Source: Hymenobacter sp. BRD67 (lineage in GTDB: Bacteria > Bacteroidota > Bacteroidia > Cytophagales > Hymenobacteraceae). From it: a DNA stretch of 64,000 bases. The stretch is from assembly GCF_013256425.1 (NCBI RefSeq), contig NZ_CP053904.1, positions 1,240,001 to 1,304,000 on the forward strand, given 5' to 3'. Every line of letters begins with the position of its first letter. The stretch's first letter is position 1. Shown one piece after another: positions 50,970-60,068 of this stretch. The notes below the pieces were generated by a model, which searched no databases, was not told the DNA's origin, and worked only from the letters and a program-made list of their open reading frames with translations. The translations under genes were made by a program, and so were the position numbers.

Positions 50970-52880
50970 TTACATCTCAGCCAGCATTTCCCAACGGTCG
51001 TTCTGGCGCGCCAATTCCTTTTTGGTTTGCTCAAATTTGAGGGTGGTATCTTTTAGCTGCGAAGCATTCTGGTAGATTTTAGGGTCGGCCAATTGCTTTT
51101 CGTAAATGGCCAGCTCCTTTTCCAGCTTGTCGATGCTGGCTTCTACCTCGGCTATTTCGCGCAGGGCTTTCTTTTGGTCGGGCGAGGGCGTTTTGGCGGG
51201 AGTAGGGTCGGCTTTAGGCTCCGGCTTGGGGGCGGGCTTGGCGGCCGAGGGGCTGGGGAGGCCGGCTTTTTTGGCGGCTTTCTCGCGCTCGTCCTGCCAC
51301 TGCTCGTACTCGTGGTAGGTGCCGGGGTATTCCTTGAGCTGGAAATCCTCGATGTACCAGATTTTAGTGGCCACGTTCTCCACAAAGTAGCGGTCGTGGC
51401 TGATGACGATAAACGTGCCCTCGTACTGCTCCAACGCCTGAATCAGGATGTTGACCGACTGCATATCCAGGTGGTTGGTCGGTTCGTCGAGCAGCAGGAA
51501 GTTGGCTTCCGAAATCAGGGTTTTGGCCAGCGCCACGCGGCTTTTCTCGCCGCCGCTCAATACCTTGATTTTCTTATATACATCATCGCCCGTGAACAGG
51601 AACGAGCCCAGCACGCCGCGCAATTCCATCTCGTTGCGCTTCGAGCCCGCCTCGTTCATTTCCTGAATAATCTCGTTGTCGATGGTCAGGCTTTCGAGCT
51701 GGTGCTGGGCGTAGAAGGCCATAATGACGTTGTGGCCCAGCTGGTGCTTGCCCGCGGAGGGCGTTTCGGCGCCGGCCACGAGGCGCATCAGCGTCGATTT
51801 GCCTTTGCCGTTGGCCCCGATGAGCGCGATTTTATCGCCCCGCTCGATGTGCACGTGCGTATCGCGGAAGATGAGCTTGTCGCCGTAGCTTTTGCCTACG
51901 TGCTCCATGCGCAGGATGTGGCGGCCGGGCTGCTGCGTGAAGGTGAACTTGAAGTTTACCTTGGCCGCGTCGGGCGCCACCGCCTCGATGCGCTCCAGCT
52001 TGTCGAGCGCCTTCACGCGGCTCTGGGCCTGCTTGGCCTTGCTGGCGCTGGCCTTAAAGCGCTCGATAAAGCGCTCGGCCTGCTTGATGGCCGCCTGCTG
52101 GTTGTCGTAGGCGCCCTGCTGAATCTCGGTGCGCAACACCTTCTCTTCCTGGTAGAACGAGTAGTTGCCGGCGTAGGGGTGCAGCTTGCCGCCGCTCACC
52201 TCCACGGTGGTATTAGTGGTGCCGTCTAGGAATTCGCGGTCGTGGCTCACAATAATTACCGCGCCCTCGTAGCCCGCCAGGTAGTTCTCAATCCACTTGA
52301 TACTCGGCAAGTCCAGGTGGTTGGTGGGCTCGTCGAGCAGTAGGAGGGAAGGCTGTTGCAGCAGAATTTTGGCCAGCATCACGCGCATGCGCCAGCCGCC
52401 CGAAAAGGTCTTGAGCGGCTTCTGCAAGTCATCGGTCGAGAAACCCAGGCCTTCGAGAATCTCTTCGGCCTTCGACTGCATGGTGTAGCCACCCAGCGCT
52501 TCAAAGCGCTCCTGCAGGTTGGCGAGCTTATCGACCAGGTCATCGGTATAGTCGGTTTCAAACTTGAGCAGAATCTCGTCGATTTTCTTCTGCAATTCGA
52601 GCGCCTCGGCAAAGGCCTGCATGGCCACCACCAGGATAGACTCGTGCGAGTCGTAGCTCAGCAAGTCCTGGTTCAGGAAGCCCAGGCTTACGTCTTTGCT
52701 CATGGAGATGGAGCCACCGTCGGGCTTGTACTCGCCCACGAGCAGGCGCAGCAAGGTCGATTTGCCGGTGCCGTTCAGGCCTACCAGGCCAATTTTATCC
52801 TTGGGTTTGATGTGCAGGCTGGCCCCATCGTAGAGGGTGCGCGAGCCAAAATGGAAGTCGAGGTCGGAAATGGAAATCAT
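50970..52880 (-). CDS. ABC-F family ATPase (translation factor / ribosome protection type)
   Basis: 636 residues from ATG 52880. Two ABC domains: GLNGTGKSTLL, FSGGWRMRVMLA, LLLDEPTNHLD, then GANGKGKSTLMR, LSGGEKSRVALAK, LLLDEPTNHLD. A charged linker (ERFIERFKASASKAKQAQSRVK) lies between, and a C-terminal coiled coil with a Pro/Lys-rich arm follows. Such proteins act at the ribosomal E site. The start codon region is the attachment site of the 9.5 kb element, so its upstream DNA is foreign. The family start MISISDLDFHFG rules out the frame start at 52901. Confidence 0.93.
   Translation of the reverse strand: MISISDLDFHFGSRTLYDGASLHIKPKDKIGLVGLNGTGKSTLLRLLVGEYKPDGGSISMSKDVSLGFLNQDLLSYDSHESILVVAMQAFAEALELQKKIDEILLKFETDYTDDLVDKLANLQERFEALGGYTMQSKAEEILEGLGFSTDDLQKPLKTFSGGWRMRVMLAKILLQQPSLLLLDEPTNHLDLPSIKWIENYLAGYEGAVIIVSHDREFLDGTTNTTVEVSGGKLHPYAGNYSFYQEEKVLRTEIQQGAYDNQQAAIKQAERFIERFKASASKAKQAQSRVKALDKLERIEAVAPDAAKVNFKFTFTQQPGRHILRMEHVGKSYGDKLIFRDTHVHIERGDKIALIGANGKGKSTLMRLVAGAETPSAGKHQLGHNVIMAFYAQHQLESLTIDNEIIQEMNEAGSKRNEMELRGVLGSFLFTGDDVYKKIKVLSGGEKSRVALAKTLISEANFLLLDEPTNHLDMQSVNILIQALEQYEGTFIVISHDRYFVENVATKIWYIEDFQLKEYPGTYHEYEQWQDEREKAAKKAGLPSPSAAKPAPKPEPKADPTPAKTPSPDQKKALREIAEVEASIDKLEKELAIYEKQLADPKIYQNASQLKDTTLKFEQTKKELARQNDRWEMLAEM
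52867..52880. other. attL: abcF-proximal attachment site
   Basis: One copy of the 14-bp repeat. On the abcF strand it supplies the start codon and codons 2-5 (M-I-S-I and part of S), so integration leaves the protein unchanged. Confidence 0.8.
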
Positions 52881-53209
52881 TTTATAGGCGTTTACAGCCA
52901 ATAGGAGGGCTTTTCGCCCTGGTCAGTCAGTATTCAGTCAATTTAGGGCCTATAACGTAGGTTTTCGGCACTAGGCATTCATGCCACAAAGGTACTGCTT
53001 ACTACTCCAGCCCGTCCTTATCGCTTTGCGGTTCAAAGTGGATTTGTTTTCGTCGCATTACCCATACGGGTATATTTAGCCGCGAGCACCAGTTAGCGCA
53101 GGCTCAAAAAAACATCGTGGGGGAGGTCACAAATGCGTTCCCCAAGTGTATACCCCGCAGTTCGAAACTACCCACCAACGCAAGTAAAGGCCCAAGCAGG
53201 CTCATCTAC
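52881..53209. other. left end of the element: outward promoter and putative integrase arm sites
   Basis: No gene. The minus strand has TACCTTTG at 52994-52987, a consensus -7 box 106 nt before the abcF start, so the element seems to carry a promoter for abcF. Repeats of tcagtca (52923-52929, 52934-52940) resemble those at the right end and may be integrase arm-binding sites. Confidence 0.55.
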
Positions 53210-53641
53210 ATGACAGATATCCACCAACAGCGCATCCGTGAAACATTACACGTACTCGGAAAGATTCAGCCCCAGGAATTGGCTCCCATCCTGGCGCATT
53301 ATTACACAACGCTCAGTTTTGCCGTAGCTCGGCAGCAGCTACAGCAGCTAGCAGATGCTTTTAGCTGCATTAGTGTGACTGTAGCGGGTTTTGTAATAGA
53401 TGCCGATTGGCAGCGTCGGGAGGAGGATAGTACTAAACACCACCAAGAGGCGATACGAAAAGCTACTGGGCCACAAGGTGAAATACTGTTGTCAGTAAAG
53501 CAAGTGGCCGAGCAACTCGGCGTAAATAAACAAAAGGTATACAGCATGATAGCAAGCAAAGAACTGCCTGCTACTAACATCAACGCTAACACCAATAAGC
53601 GTCCATTACTGCGTGTCCGGGCAACCGATGTTCTAGGATAA
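53210..53641 (+). CDS. excisionase-like HTH protein
   Basis: 143 residues from ATG 53210. The N-terminal helical half (QRIRETLHVLGKIQPQELAPILAHYYTT) has no known family. The C-terminal half is a MerR/excisionase-type HTH (ILLSVKQVAEQLGVNKQKVYSMIASKELPATN, then LLRVRATDVLG). Such proteins direct excision or control replication in Bacteroidota integrative elements. It is the first gene inside the left end. Confidence 0.75.
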   Translation: MTDIHQQRIRETLHVLGKIQPQELAPILAHYYTTLSFAVARQQLQQLADAFSCISVTVAGFVIDADWQRREEDSTKHHQEAIRKATGPQGEILLSVKQVAEQLGVNKQKVYSMIASKELPATNINANTNKRPLLRVRATDVLG

Positions 53642-53677
53642 TTGCACCCTCCCCTAATACAGGTAAATGGTACTTTA

Positions 53678-53833
53678 ATGTACTATTATGCCCGTTATAG
53701 AGTGTTTAACACTGCCATAGCACGCGGTAAATATGGCTTCAGAAGTAGCCTAGACAGTAAACGCAATGCTCTACGCGGGGCGATTAACCAAGGGATAGGT
53801 CATAGCGGCCAGATTGGAGGCCCACAAGCGTAG
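53678..53833 (+). CDS. possible small protein
   Basis: A 51-residue frame (MYYYARYRVFNTAIARGKYGFRS start) follows the HTH gene with no other candidate in the gap. It has no recognised domain, no clear ribosome-binding site and may be chance. Confidence 0.25.
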   Translation: MYYYARYRVFNTAIARGKYGFRSSLDSKRNALRGAINQGIGHSGQIGGPQA

Positions 53834-53877
53834 CGAATACATCATTTCGTGGGATTGGAGTTGCCGCCGATACAAAA

Positions 53878-54084
53878 ATGGGTGCACGTCTGCTCGTGCC
53901 CACTATTTACGGGAAATCCTACACCGTGAAATTAAATAATCGTCGCTTGCATATCCGCATCCCAGCTCACTTGCTCAGTAGGGCATATCAAATCGCCCAC
54001 CAGGGCGATGAAACACTATCAAGCATAGTCCGCGCTTACCTAGAAGCTTACACGGCTTCGCAGCCCCTTAAAAAGGCTGAATAA
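53878..54084 (+). CDS. ribbon-helix-helix-like small protein
   Basis: 68 residues. A predicted strand (RRLHIRIP) followed by two helices (AHLLSRAYQIAHQGD; TLSSIVRAYLEAYTAS) fits an RHH DNA-binding fold as found in plasmid copy-control and mobilisation accessory proteins. It lies just before the rep gene, which suits a regulatory or relaxosome role. Confidence 0.55.
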   Translation: MGARLLVPTIYGKSYTVKLNNRRLHIRIPAHLLSRAYQIAHQGDETLSSIVRAYLEAYTASQPLKKAE

Positions 54085-54136
54085 CCGATGAGCCGGAAAC
54101 TCCTCACATGTTCCCGGCCTTTGCGATTACCACAAA

Positions 54137-55263
54137 TTGAAAACAATTCTCACTATCGACCGCCTAACGTTACAACTCGTTAGCGGGTCTGCAATTCCCT
54201 TTAATCATAAATACATTACCCTAAACTATCCGCTAGCCGGAAACACCTACGCTGTAACTCCTGCTATTGAACTGCGGTATGTTGCCAAGCTTGAAAAGTA
54301 TTACATGCATAGCTGGGCTATCTGGATTGATGGGGGCATGTTGCTACCTTAAGCACCGATTGCCGACAAAATGGGCAAAGCGAAAGTATTCGTCTAAGCT
54401 TCGCAAATGAAGTATTTTATACAGCGCCTGGCTGGGCGAATTACTGGTGCCAAATACAGGAAAATTTGCCTCTGATTGCAAAGGGCATCAGCTATTTGGA
54501 AATAGCATCCGATTTTCAATTGGACGCGCCGCTATTACGTACGATGTCCGATTTGTATCGGCATTCCACGTTCATTGCCATGAATCCAAATGCGAAGTAC
54601 GGCCCCTTGCGTCACCAGCAAAAATGCAGCCTTTTAAACGGGTCGGAATATATTTTTGGCAATAGCCTAAAGGGAAATAAGGGTAGTGGTAAGCAAGTGG
54701 TTTTCTATCCGAAAAGCCCGGAAATCACTGTCCGGGGCAAAGACTACATATCGGCTTACTACGCCCAAAATGGGTTCGATTTAAGCCAGCTCGTGGAGCG
54801 GGTCGAAGTTCGGTTGAGTAGCCGTTACCTAAGCAAGTTCCTTGTGAGCATAACAGACCTGAACGATATACAGGCGCTAGGTAACATCTTCCGCGTTGCT
54901 GTGGGCGATACGTTCACGTTCCGAGTACTAGGCAAATACTACTACGATGCTAACCGTAACCGCAAGAGCGAAACCGTAACACTTCTGGAATTTGCCGATT
55001 TCTCTAACGAGTCACTAGTCAGGCGGCCCCAATGCATTCAAGATGACACATCCGATTGGCGAAACCGAGCCGAAGCTAAAAATGCGGTTTTACGGTTTGT
55101 TGCTCGTGGCAATGCACAGGATTGGGCTCAGCTAGTACATATAAGCCAAGAAGTGAGAGCGCCAGATGAATGGTCATGGAAAGCGCTATTCATGCTGTAT
55201 GCGCTCGATTATCAAGGAGCGCCAACACCGGAGCGTAAGGCCCGGATAGAGATGTTCCGGTAG
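54137..55263 (+). CDS. Rep_trans-type replication initiator / relaxase-like protein (apparent single-base frameshift)
   Basis: Two frames join at the G run 54332-54336; one added G yields 375 residues. The second frame is open well upstream of its first start and reads coherent protein. YIFGNSLKGNKGSGKQVVFYPKSPE matches the conserved core of the Rep_trans family (PF02486-type, plasmid RepC and Tn916 Orf20), followed by LVERVEVRLSSRYL. These proteins nick one strand at a hairpin origin. Here a hairpin begins 5 nt after the stop. The start is probably TTG 54137 and is uncertain. Confidence 0.6.
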
Positions 55264-55267
55264 GCTC

Positions 55268-55313
55268 ATCGTACCCCTGACCTAATCCTAATAAGTATGG
55301 GCAGGGGTACGAT
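55268..55313. repeat. hairpin copy A, candidate origin or terminator
   Basis: A perfect 12-bp stem (atcgtacccctg / caggggtacgat) with a loop containing taatcctaataagtat lies just past rep. The same loop recurs in copy B (57592-57637). The stems differ by a C-G to T-A exchange that keeps pairing. Confidence 0.75.
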
Positions 55314-55356
55314 AGGGCTATCGTGCTAGAATTTATGCTTGAATGAAATAGCTACG

Positions 55357-56148
55357 TTATTCGCGTAAGCAAACACTAACGGATACTACGTCATTCATTA
55401 GGTTTTTACCGTCTCCCTCGAAGCAGTCACCTTTCCGAGCAAGTTTGCAAACCAACTCTTTTTCAGTTTCACTACTAGTGTACTCATTGAGTGAAATTGT
55501 TCCATCCGAATTGTAGTGCCCTGTTATGCGGTGCTCCGAATGGTCAACACTGTTGGCATTATAAACCATAACGCCAACAATAGAACTGTCGCTGTGAAGC
55601 ACCAATTGAGCGGTAGCTTGGGTAGTATTCATCGACACGTTAAATATCCTGGCCCGTTCTATTTCAGGAAATATGTCGGAAAATGCGTGCGTTGTGTGGC
55701 TTGCTTGAGGCTCGTCTTCGTGGGGAGGAAGCGGAGCAGAATAAGACTCAACCGGGGGCGAAGTGGTCTCTACAGCGTTAGGTGAGGTATCCACCGCGTG
55801 TGCTACTTCGGGTAATGGCTGAGAGTCCGACGAGGAAACCGGACTGCCAGTATCACCAGTACAGTTGCTGTAAACAGCATCAAATTCGGCTTCTGCCTGC
55901 TTCACTTGCTGGTCATTCCAATCCTTGCTAATGCCCATATCCCGAAGGTCGGACTGCGCTTGCTGAGTTACTCGGTAGCATTCATCTGCCTTATTCGCCC
56001 TTGCGGTAGTATTGGATATCAACTTAAGCTCTGACCAACAATCACAGGCTCTGTGGGCGAGCGCTTCCGGGGAGCGGCCGGTGTATAAATCCTTGACCAT
56101 CGCATAAAGGAAAATAAGCGCAAGTACAGCGTAAAGGATTTTTCGCAC
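55357..56148 (-). CDS. hypothetical membrane-anchored protein
   Basis: 263 residues, probable GTG start at 56148. An N-terminal hydrophobic anchor (KILYAVLALIFLYAMVKDLY) is followed by a helical Cys-containing part (HRACDCWSELKL, DECYRVTQQ, YSNCTGD). A Ser/Pro-rich linker leads to a C-terminal beta domain (ATAQLVLHSDSSIVGVMVYN, DGTISLNEYTSS). No known family. It is on the opposite strand to the replication genes. Confidence 0.65.
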   Translation of the reverse strand: MRKILYAVLALIFLYAMVKDLYTGRSPEALAHRACDCWSELKLISNTTARANKADECYRVTQQAQSDLRDMGISKDWNDQQVKQAEAEFDAVYSNCTGDTGSPVSSSDSQPLPEVAHAVDTSPNAVETTSPPVESYSAPLPPHEDEPQASHTTHAFSDIFPEIERARIFNVSMNTTQATAQLVLHSDSSIVGVMVYNANSVDHSEHRITGHYNSDGTISLNEYTSSETEKELVCKLARKGDCFEGDGKNLMNDVVSVSVCLRE

Positions 56149-56225
56149 AGGCTGTATGGTTATTATTTTGTCAATTAGATAATATTCGAACTTAAGGGCG
56201 ATTTGAACTTGCCATGTAATTATTG

Positions 56226-56894
56226 TTACCTAATCCTAATCTGTTTACTTCGCAGAACTTGCTTAGAACTAGACTTAGGCAGGGTAGGGGAGTTTTTCTT
56301 AGCAAGGAAAGCGAAAGAGTGGACACACTCTATGCCCTGCTCCATGTTCCCTGAACGCTCTGCCTTCGAGGCTGGGACATGCGAGCGCTCTGTTGCTATT
56401 ATACGAAAAACATTTTTGTTTTGAATTAGCATTATAATACAATACTCATTGCTTATTTTCCCTTCCTCTGCTATTGTTTTGCATCGTATATCCAGCGCCT
56501 TCAGTCCGTTCAAGTCTATAACCTTTTTAGATTCATTTACAATTTCGCCCTCTGCCACCGAGCTAGCTAAATCTTTTACTGAAGATTCATTAAGCTCATC
56601 GATTGTAGGCATTCGAGGAAACATTGCTAAGGATTCTGCTGATACAATAACTTGATTCCAGTCGGTAACATTATAAGTCGAATTATTCAAATTAACTACA
56701 CTATCGCTTGCTACTAGGCTGGTAGTACGCTTTCTGTTCTCGTCAAGTGATTCATTGGCTCTGCGTATTCTATAGCCTTTAGGTATATTAATGCTATAAG
56801 AAAATAGCCCGCTTTTATAGACGTGCTGCGCCTTGGTTTGTTGAATAGATAAAAGAACAAGTATCAATACTAGAAAATTAAACTTTTGGTACAT
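56226..56894 (-). CDS. hypothetical secreted protein
   Basis: 222 residues with a signal peptide (FLVLILVLLSIQQTKAQ). The mature part is a beta-rich domain (GLFSYSINIPKGYRIRRA, ECVHSFAFLAKK) that resembles uncharacterised envelope proteins. It precedes the membrane-anchored gene on the same strand (77-nt gap), so the two may form a cargo operon. Strongly AT-rich. Confidence 0.65.
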   Translation of the reverse strand: MYQKFNFLVLILVLLSIQQTKAQHVYKSGLFSYSINIPKGYRIRRANESLDENRKRTTSLVASDSVVNLNNSTYNVTDWNQVIVSAESLAMFPRMPTIDELNESSVKDLASSVAEGEIVNESKKVIDLNGLKALDIRCKTIAEEGKISNEYCIIMLIQNKNVFRIIATERSHVPASKAERSGNMEQGIECVHSFAFLAKKNSPTLPKSSSKQVLRSKQIRIR

Positions 56895-57158
56895 GGTTAA
56901 ACAGAAAGGAATTATGAAGTAGTCGTGGTAGCTTGAAGCATTTAAGGGTCAAAATCGACTCGTTAGGCTGCTCCCGACCTCGTGACTTTTGCAAAGATGT
57001 TCCTGCTATTGCTCCGCCAGCACAAATAAATTCTTAACTATATGGCTGGTACCAGAGCAGCAAGCGAGGACTTTTTACTCGGTAAATATATGGAGCGCGG
57101 TGTGATTTGGCATCCAATCGTATGCTAAAGGTGCTGTTTTACTTTTCCAGCTTGCAGC

Positions 57159-57377
57159 GTGATTCGCAACAAAGCTGGTTTAGTTGCCTTCGGTCTGCGC
57201 CTGCGTAGGTTGCGTGATGAACGCAACCTTAGTCAGCAGGCCCTAGCCGATATCGCTAACATCTCTAAGCCAGCAGTTCAACGAATTGAAAAGGGTACTA
57301 CATCTACAGGGCTAGACCTATTGTTTTCGCTAGCAGAGGCCCTAGAAATGCCTGTTCACGAGCTGATAAAGCTGTAG
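57159..57377 (+). CDS. XRE-family HTH regulator, possible R-M controller protein
   Basis: 72 residues from GTG 57159. A Cro/C1-type HTH covers almost the whole protein (FGLRLRRLRDERNLSQQALADIANISKPAVQRIEKG), the size of type II restriction controller proteins. It lies 565 nt before the methyltransferase on the same strand. A cact-aa-agtg palindrome (57867-57876) before the methyltransferase is a weak candidate C-box. Confidence 0.72.
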   Translation: MIRNKAGLVAFGLRLRRLRDERNLSQQALADIANISKPAVQRIEKGTTSTGLDLLFSLAEALEMPVHELIKL

Positions 57378-57942
57378 ATGGTTAGTCCCTATGGTGGGAA
57401 GGGGAGGCAGGGAGCCAACTTCACCGTCAAACTATCTCGGGCTGATTTGTTGCTTATGGCAACATCTATGACAGTGCTCAATTGACATATGTCTTCCAAG
57501 TAGCGAGAACGCAAGCTGAACGCTTGGTCAGACTTGAAAAGAAAAGTGGCCCCGAACGGATGGGGGCGAATCGATATGCTTCCGCAGGCTCATCGTATCC
57601 CTGACCTAATCCTAATAAGTATGGTCAGGGATACGATGCCGCAGTTGTCCACAGTCGAAATGTTCTATTTATCCAAGGGTGCTCTTCTACGAGCTGTGTG
57701 GGGTAAGTCGTCTGCAAGGGCAGATGTGTAGGTACTTACTGCTGTGACGGCGGGTGCTTGTAAAAGGGGAATCCAAAAATTGGGGCACGAACAAACCAAT
57801 GGCTTGCATTATTGAAGGTTATGGGTTCTTGTTGTGTGCAGCACACTGCCGGATTGACTTAAACCGCACTAAAGTGTTTAGTTTTACATGGTGCGAGTGC
57901 TGAAAGTATTCTCATTTATTAGCATTTAAAGTTATTGAGGTT
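57378..57942. other. leader region of the R-M genes, no gene seen
   Basis: This 565-nt stretch contains hairpin copy B (57592-57637) and the small palindrome at 57867-57876. A 65-codon frame at 57534 lies across the hairpin and has no protein-like features. The methyltransferase promoter should be in the last 100 nt, which are AT-rich. Confidence 0.45.
57592..57637. repeat. hairpin copy B, covarying with copy A
   Basis: A 15-bp perfect stem (atcgtatccctgacc / ggtcagggatacgat) encloses the 16-nt loop taatcctaataagtat, identical to copy A. The flanking aggctc before the stem is also shared. Relative to copy A, paired positions changed together. Confidence 0.78.
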
Positions 57943-59130
57943 ATGCCTGCGTTCTATGAATTTTTTGCCGGTGGCGGTATGGCTCGCGCTGGTCTCGGGC
58001 CAGGTTGGCAATGCCTTTTCGCCAATGATTTCGATGAAATGAAGGGCGCAACTTATGCGGCTAACTGGGGGGCTGACGACTTGCTTGTTGGCGATATTGC
58101 CAATGTGACAACGCAAGACCTGCCAGGGGCTGCTGACCTTGCATGGGCATCCTCGCCCTGCCAGGACTTATCGTTGGCGGGTAACGGTGGTGGGCTAGGG
58201 TTGCCCGATGCTGAGGTAATGACACGCTCGGGCACTTTTTGGCGATACATCGCGCTAATGCACCAGTTAGCCCAAGAGAACCGAGCCCCCAAACTGGTAA
58301 TATTTGAAAATGTAGTAGGGGCGATTACTTCGCATGAGGGCAGGGACTTCTCTGCAATTGCCGGGGCATTTGCGGGCCTTGGCTACCGCTTTGGGCCGCT
58401 TGTCATAGATGCTCAGTTGTTCGTTCCTCAATCGCGCAAAAGACTGTTTATTATTGGGGTTCGTCAGGACATAGCCATACCTCAAGCGTTACGCGATACG
58501 GCCCATAATACCGCTTGGCATCCTACATCAATTGTAAGCGCCTATAATCGGCTTGCCCCAGGAGTGCGTGAGCAATGGATTTGGTGGAACTTGCCAGCGC
58601 CTCCGCAACGGCCGGAGAACTTTATTGATATAATCGAAGAAAACCCTCAAGGAGTAAACTTGCACAGCCAGCAGGAAACACAGAACCTATTGGCTATGAT
58701 GAGTCAAGTCAATCTAGCGAAAGTTGCCCAGGCTCGTCAAACAGGGCAAAGGATGGTAGGAGGTATCTATCGGCGTATGAGGCCAGATGGTCAGGGTGCC
58801 AGGGTGCAACGTGCCGAGGTGCGCTTTGACGATATCTCAGGCTGTTTGCGTACGCCTTCTGGCGGGTCTTCCCGGCAGGTAATCCTTATCGTTGAAGGAA
58901 ACCACACCGAATCAAGGTTGCTATCGCCTAGAGAGGGGGCACGGCTTATGGGCCTAGACGATAACTACATCTTGCCAGCAAATTACAATGATGCTTACCA
59001 TCTCGCTGGGGACGGTGTAGCAGTACCCGTAGTGCGACATCTGGCCGCCAATCTGTTCGAGCCCATACTAGCCGCAAACGAGCAAGTTGCTCAAGTAAAC
59101 CCGGCTGAACTAGCTGTAATGGCCAACTAA
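57943..59130 (+). CDS. C5 cytosine DNA methyltransferase
   Basis: 395 residues. Motif I FYEFFAGGGMARAGLG, motif IV ASSPCQDLS with catalytic Cys73, motif VI VIFENVVGA, motif VIII QSRKRLFIIG, TRD region RFDDISGCLRTPSGGSSRQ and motif X GDGVAVPVVRHLA are all present. It methylates cytosine C5 in an unknown target. It is followed after 1 nt by the DUF4928 gene and then Vsr, a standard type II cluster. Confidence 0.93.
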   Translation: MPAFYEFFAGGGMARAGLGPGWQCLFANDFDEMKGATYAANWGADDLLVGDIANVTTQDLPGAADLAWASSPCQDLSLAGNGGGLGLPDAEVMTRSGTFWRYIALMHQLAQENRAPKLVIFENVVGAITSHEGRDFSAIAGAFAGLGYRFGPLVIDAQLFVPQSRKRLFIIGVRQDIAIPQALRDTAHNTAWHPTSIVSAYNRLAPGVREQWIWWNLPAPPQRPENFIDIIEENPQGVNLHSQQETQNLLAMMSQVNLAKVAQARQTGQRMVGGIYRRMRPDGQGARVQRAEVRFDDISGCLRTPSGGSSRQVILIVEGNHTESRLLSPREGARLMGLDDNYILPANYNDAYHLAGDGVAVPVVRHLAANLFEPILAANEQVAQVNPAELAVMAN

Positions 59131-59131
59131 C

Positions 59132-60061
59132 ATGAGAGAAGCACTAGAACGGTTCTACCAAGAAAGTAGATTTAACACGAAAGGCCCTTTAAGCGTTGCC
59201 TTGCAATTAAGCAGAGCCTTTCAGGGCGCAGAAGTACCCATCAACCCCAACGACTTTCTAGCCGACCGAGGCGGCCAAGTAAAAGGACTCGGCGGGCCGA
59301 ATCTCAAGAAGATTTTGCTTGGTTATGGAATCGACCGCCCTTTGTCGAGCGAAGGAGGTAGAACAAGCCGAGGAAGCATTGATAATATGCGTGCCTACGT
59401 TGAGTTTCTCAATGACTATGGCAGCTTTGCTCCGATTGATTGGGACGAGGTGGAACAGTTCTGGATAGGTAAGATACAGGACTATTTCGACGCCACTCCC
59501 TTTACGTTGAGTCTTGATGCTTCACAGAGCATCAAAACTATCATCCGTGATGTGACGGAGCAGGCAGTCAAGCGACAACGACTTGTCACCGGGGTTAAGT
59601 ATCTGGGCACTATAATGCAGCACTTGGTTGGGGCTAAACTAGATATGGTTATGGGAGCCGGTACCATAACTCATAATAGTTCTAGTAATAATGACCAAGA
59701 GCACGGCAGAACTGGGGACTTCGATATTGGCGACGTCAGCATACACGTGACAACCCGGCCATCCGAAGCCTTGCTCATAAAATGCCGCGAGAACCTAGCT
59801 GCGAACCGTAAGCCCCTGATTGTTACAATTGACAACGGGGTTGGGCTAGCGAGCGACTTGGCGAACGAACTAGGAATTGAAGAACGTGTTGAAGTGATTG
59901 ACTTCATACAGTTCATTGTGGCGAACATCCACGAAAGAGGACTTTTCGACCGGACAGGCCGCCATAGCCGAATTGAGGAACTAATAGAGCGATACAACTC
60001 AATCATTGACCGTTTTGAAACGGACCCTAGCCTCAAAATCGAAGTTGCCGCTGGGCGGTGA
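59132..60061 (+). CDS. DUF4928-family protein, probable type II restriction endonuclease
   Basis: 309 residues. EHGRTGDFDIGDVSIHVTTRPSEALLIKCRENL resembles a PD-(D/E)xK-like arrangement (D-x-D, then E...K) of DUF4928 proteins, which are encoded next to C5 methyltransferases. The N-terminal helices (REALERFYQESRFNTKGPLSVALQLSRA) are also typical. It starts 1 nt after the methyltransferase stop. Cleavage activity is inferred from context; the recognition site is unknown. Confidence 0.75.
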   Translation: MREALERFYQESRFNTKGPLSVALQLSRAFQGAEVPINPNDFLADRGGQVKGLGGPNLKKILLGYGIDRPLSSEGGRTSRGSIDNMRAYVEFLNDYGSFAPIDWDEVEQFWIGKIQDYFDATPFTLSLDASQSIKTIIRDVTEQAVKRQRLVTGVKYLGTIMQHLVGAKLDMVMGAGTITHNSSSNNDQEHGRTGDFDIGDVSIHVTTRPSEALLIKCRENLAANRKPLIVTIDNGVGLASDLANELGIEERVEVIDFIQFIVANIHERGLFDRTGRHSRIEELIERYNSIIDRFETDPSLKIEVAAGR

Positions 60062-60068
60062 GAAAGCC

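Noticed and set aside
51093-52229. 378-residue plus-strand frame
   Set aside because: Antisense to the ABC-F gene; composition typical of shadows, no motifs.
57534-57731. 65-codon frame before the methyltransferase
   Set aside because: It crosses the covarying hairpin and has no protein-like features; the structure explains the conservation better.
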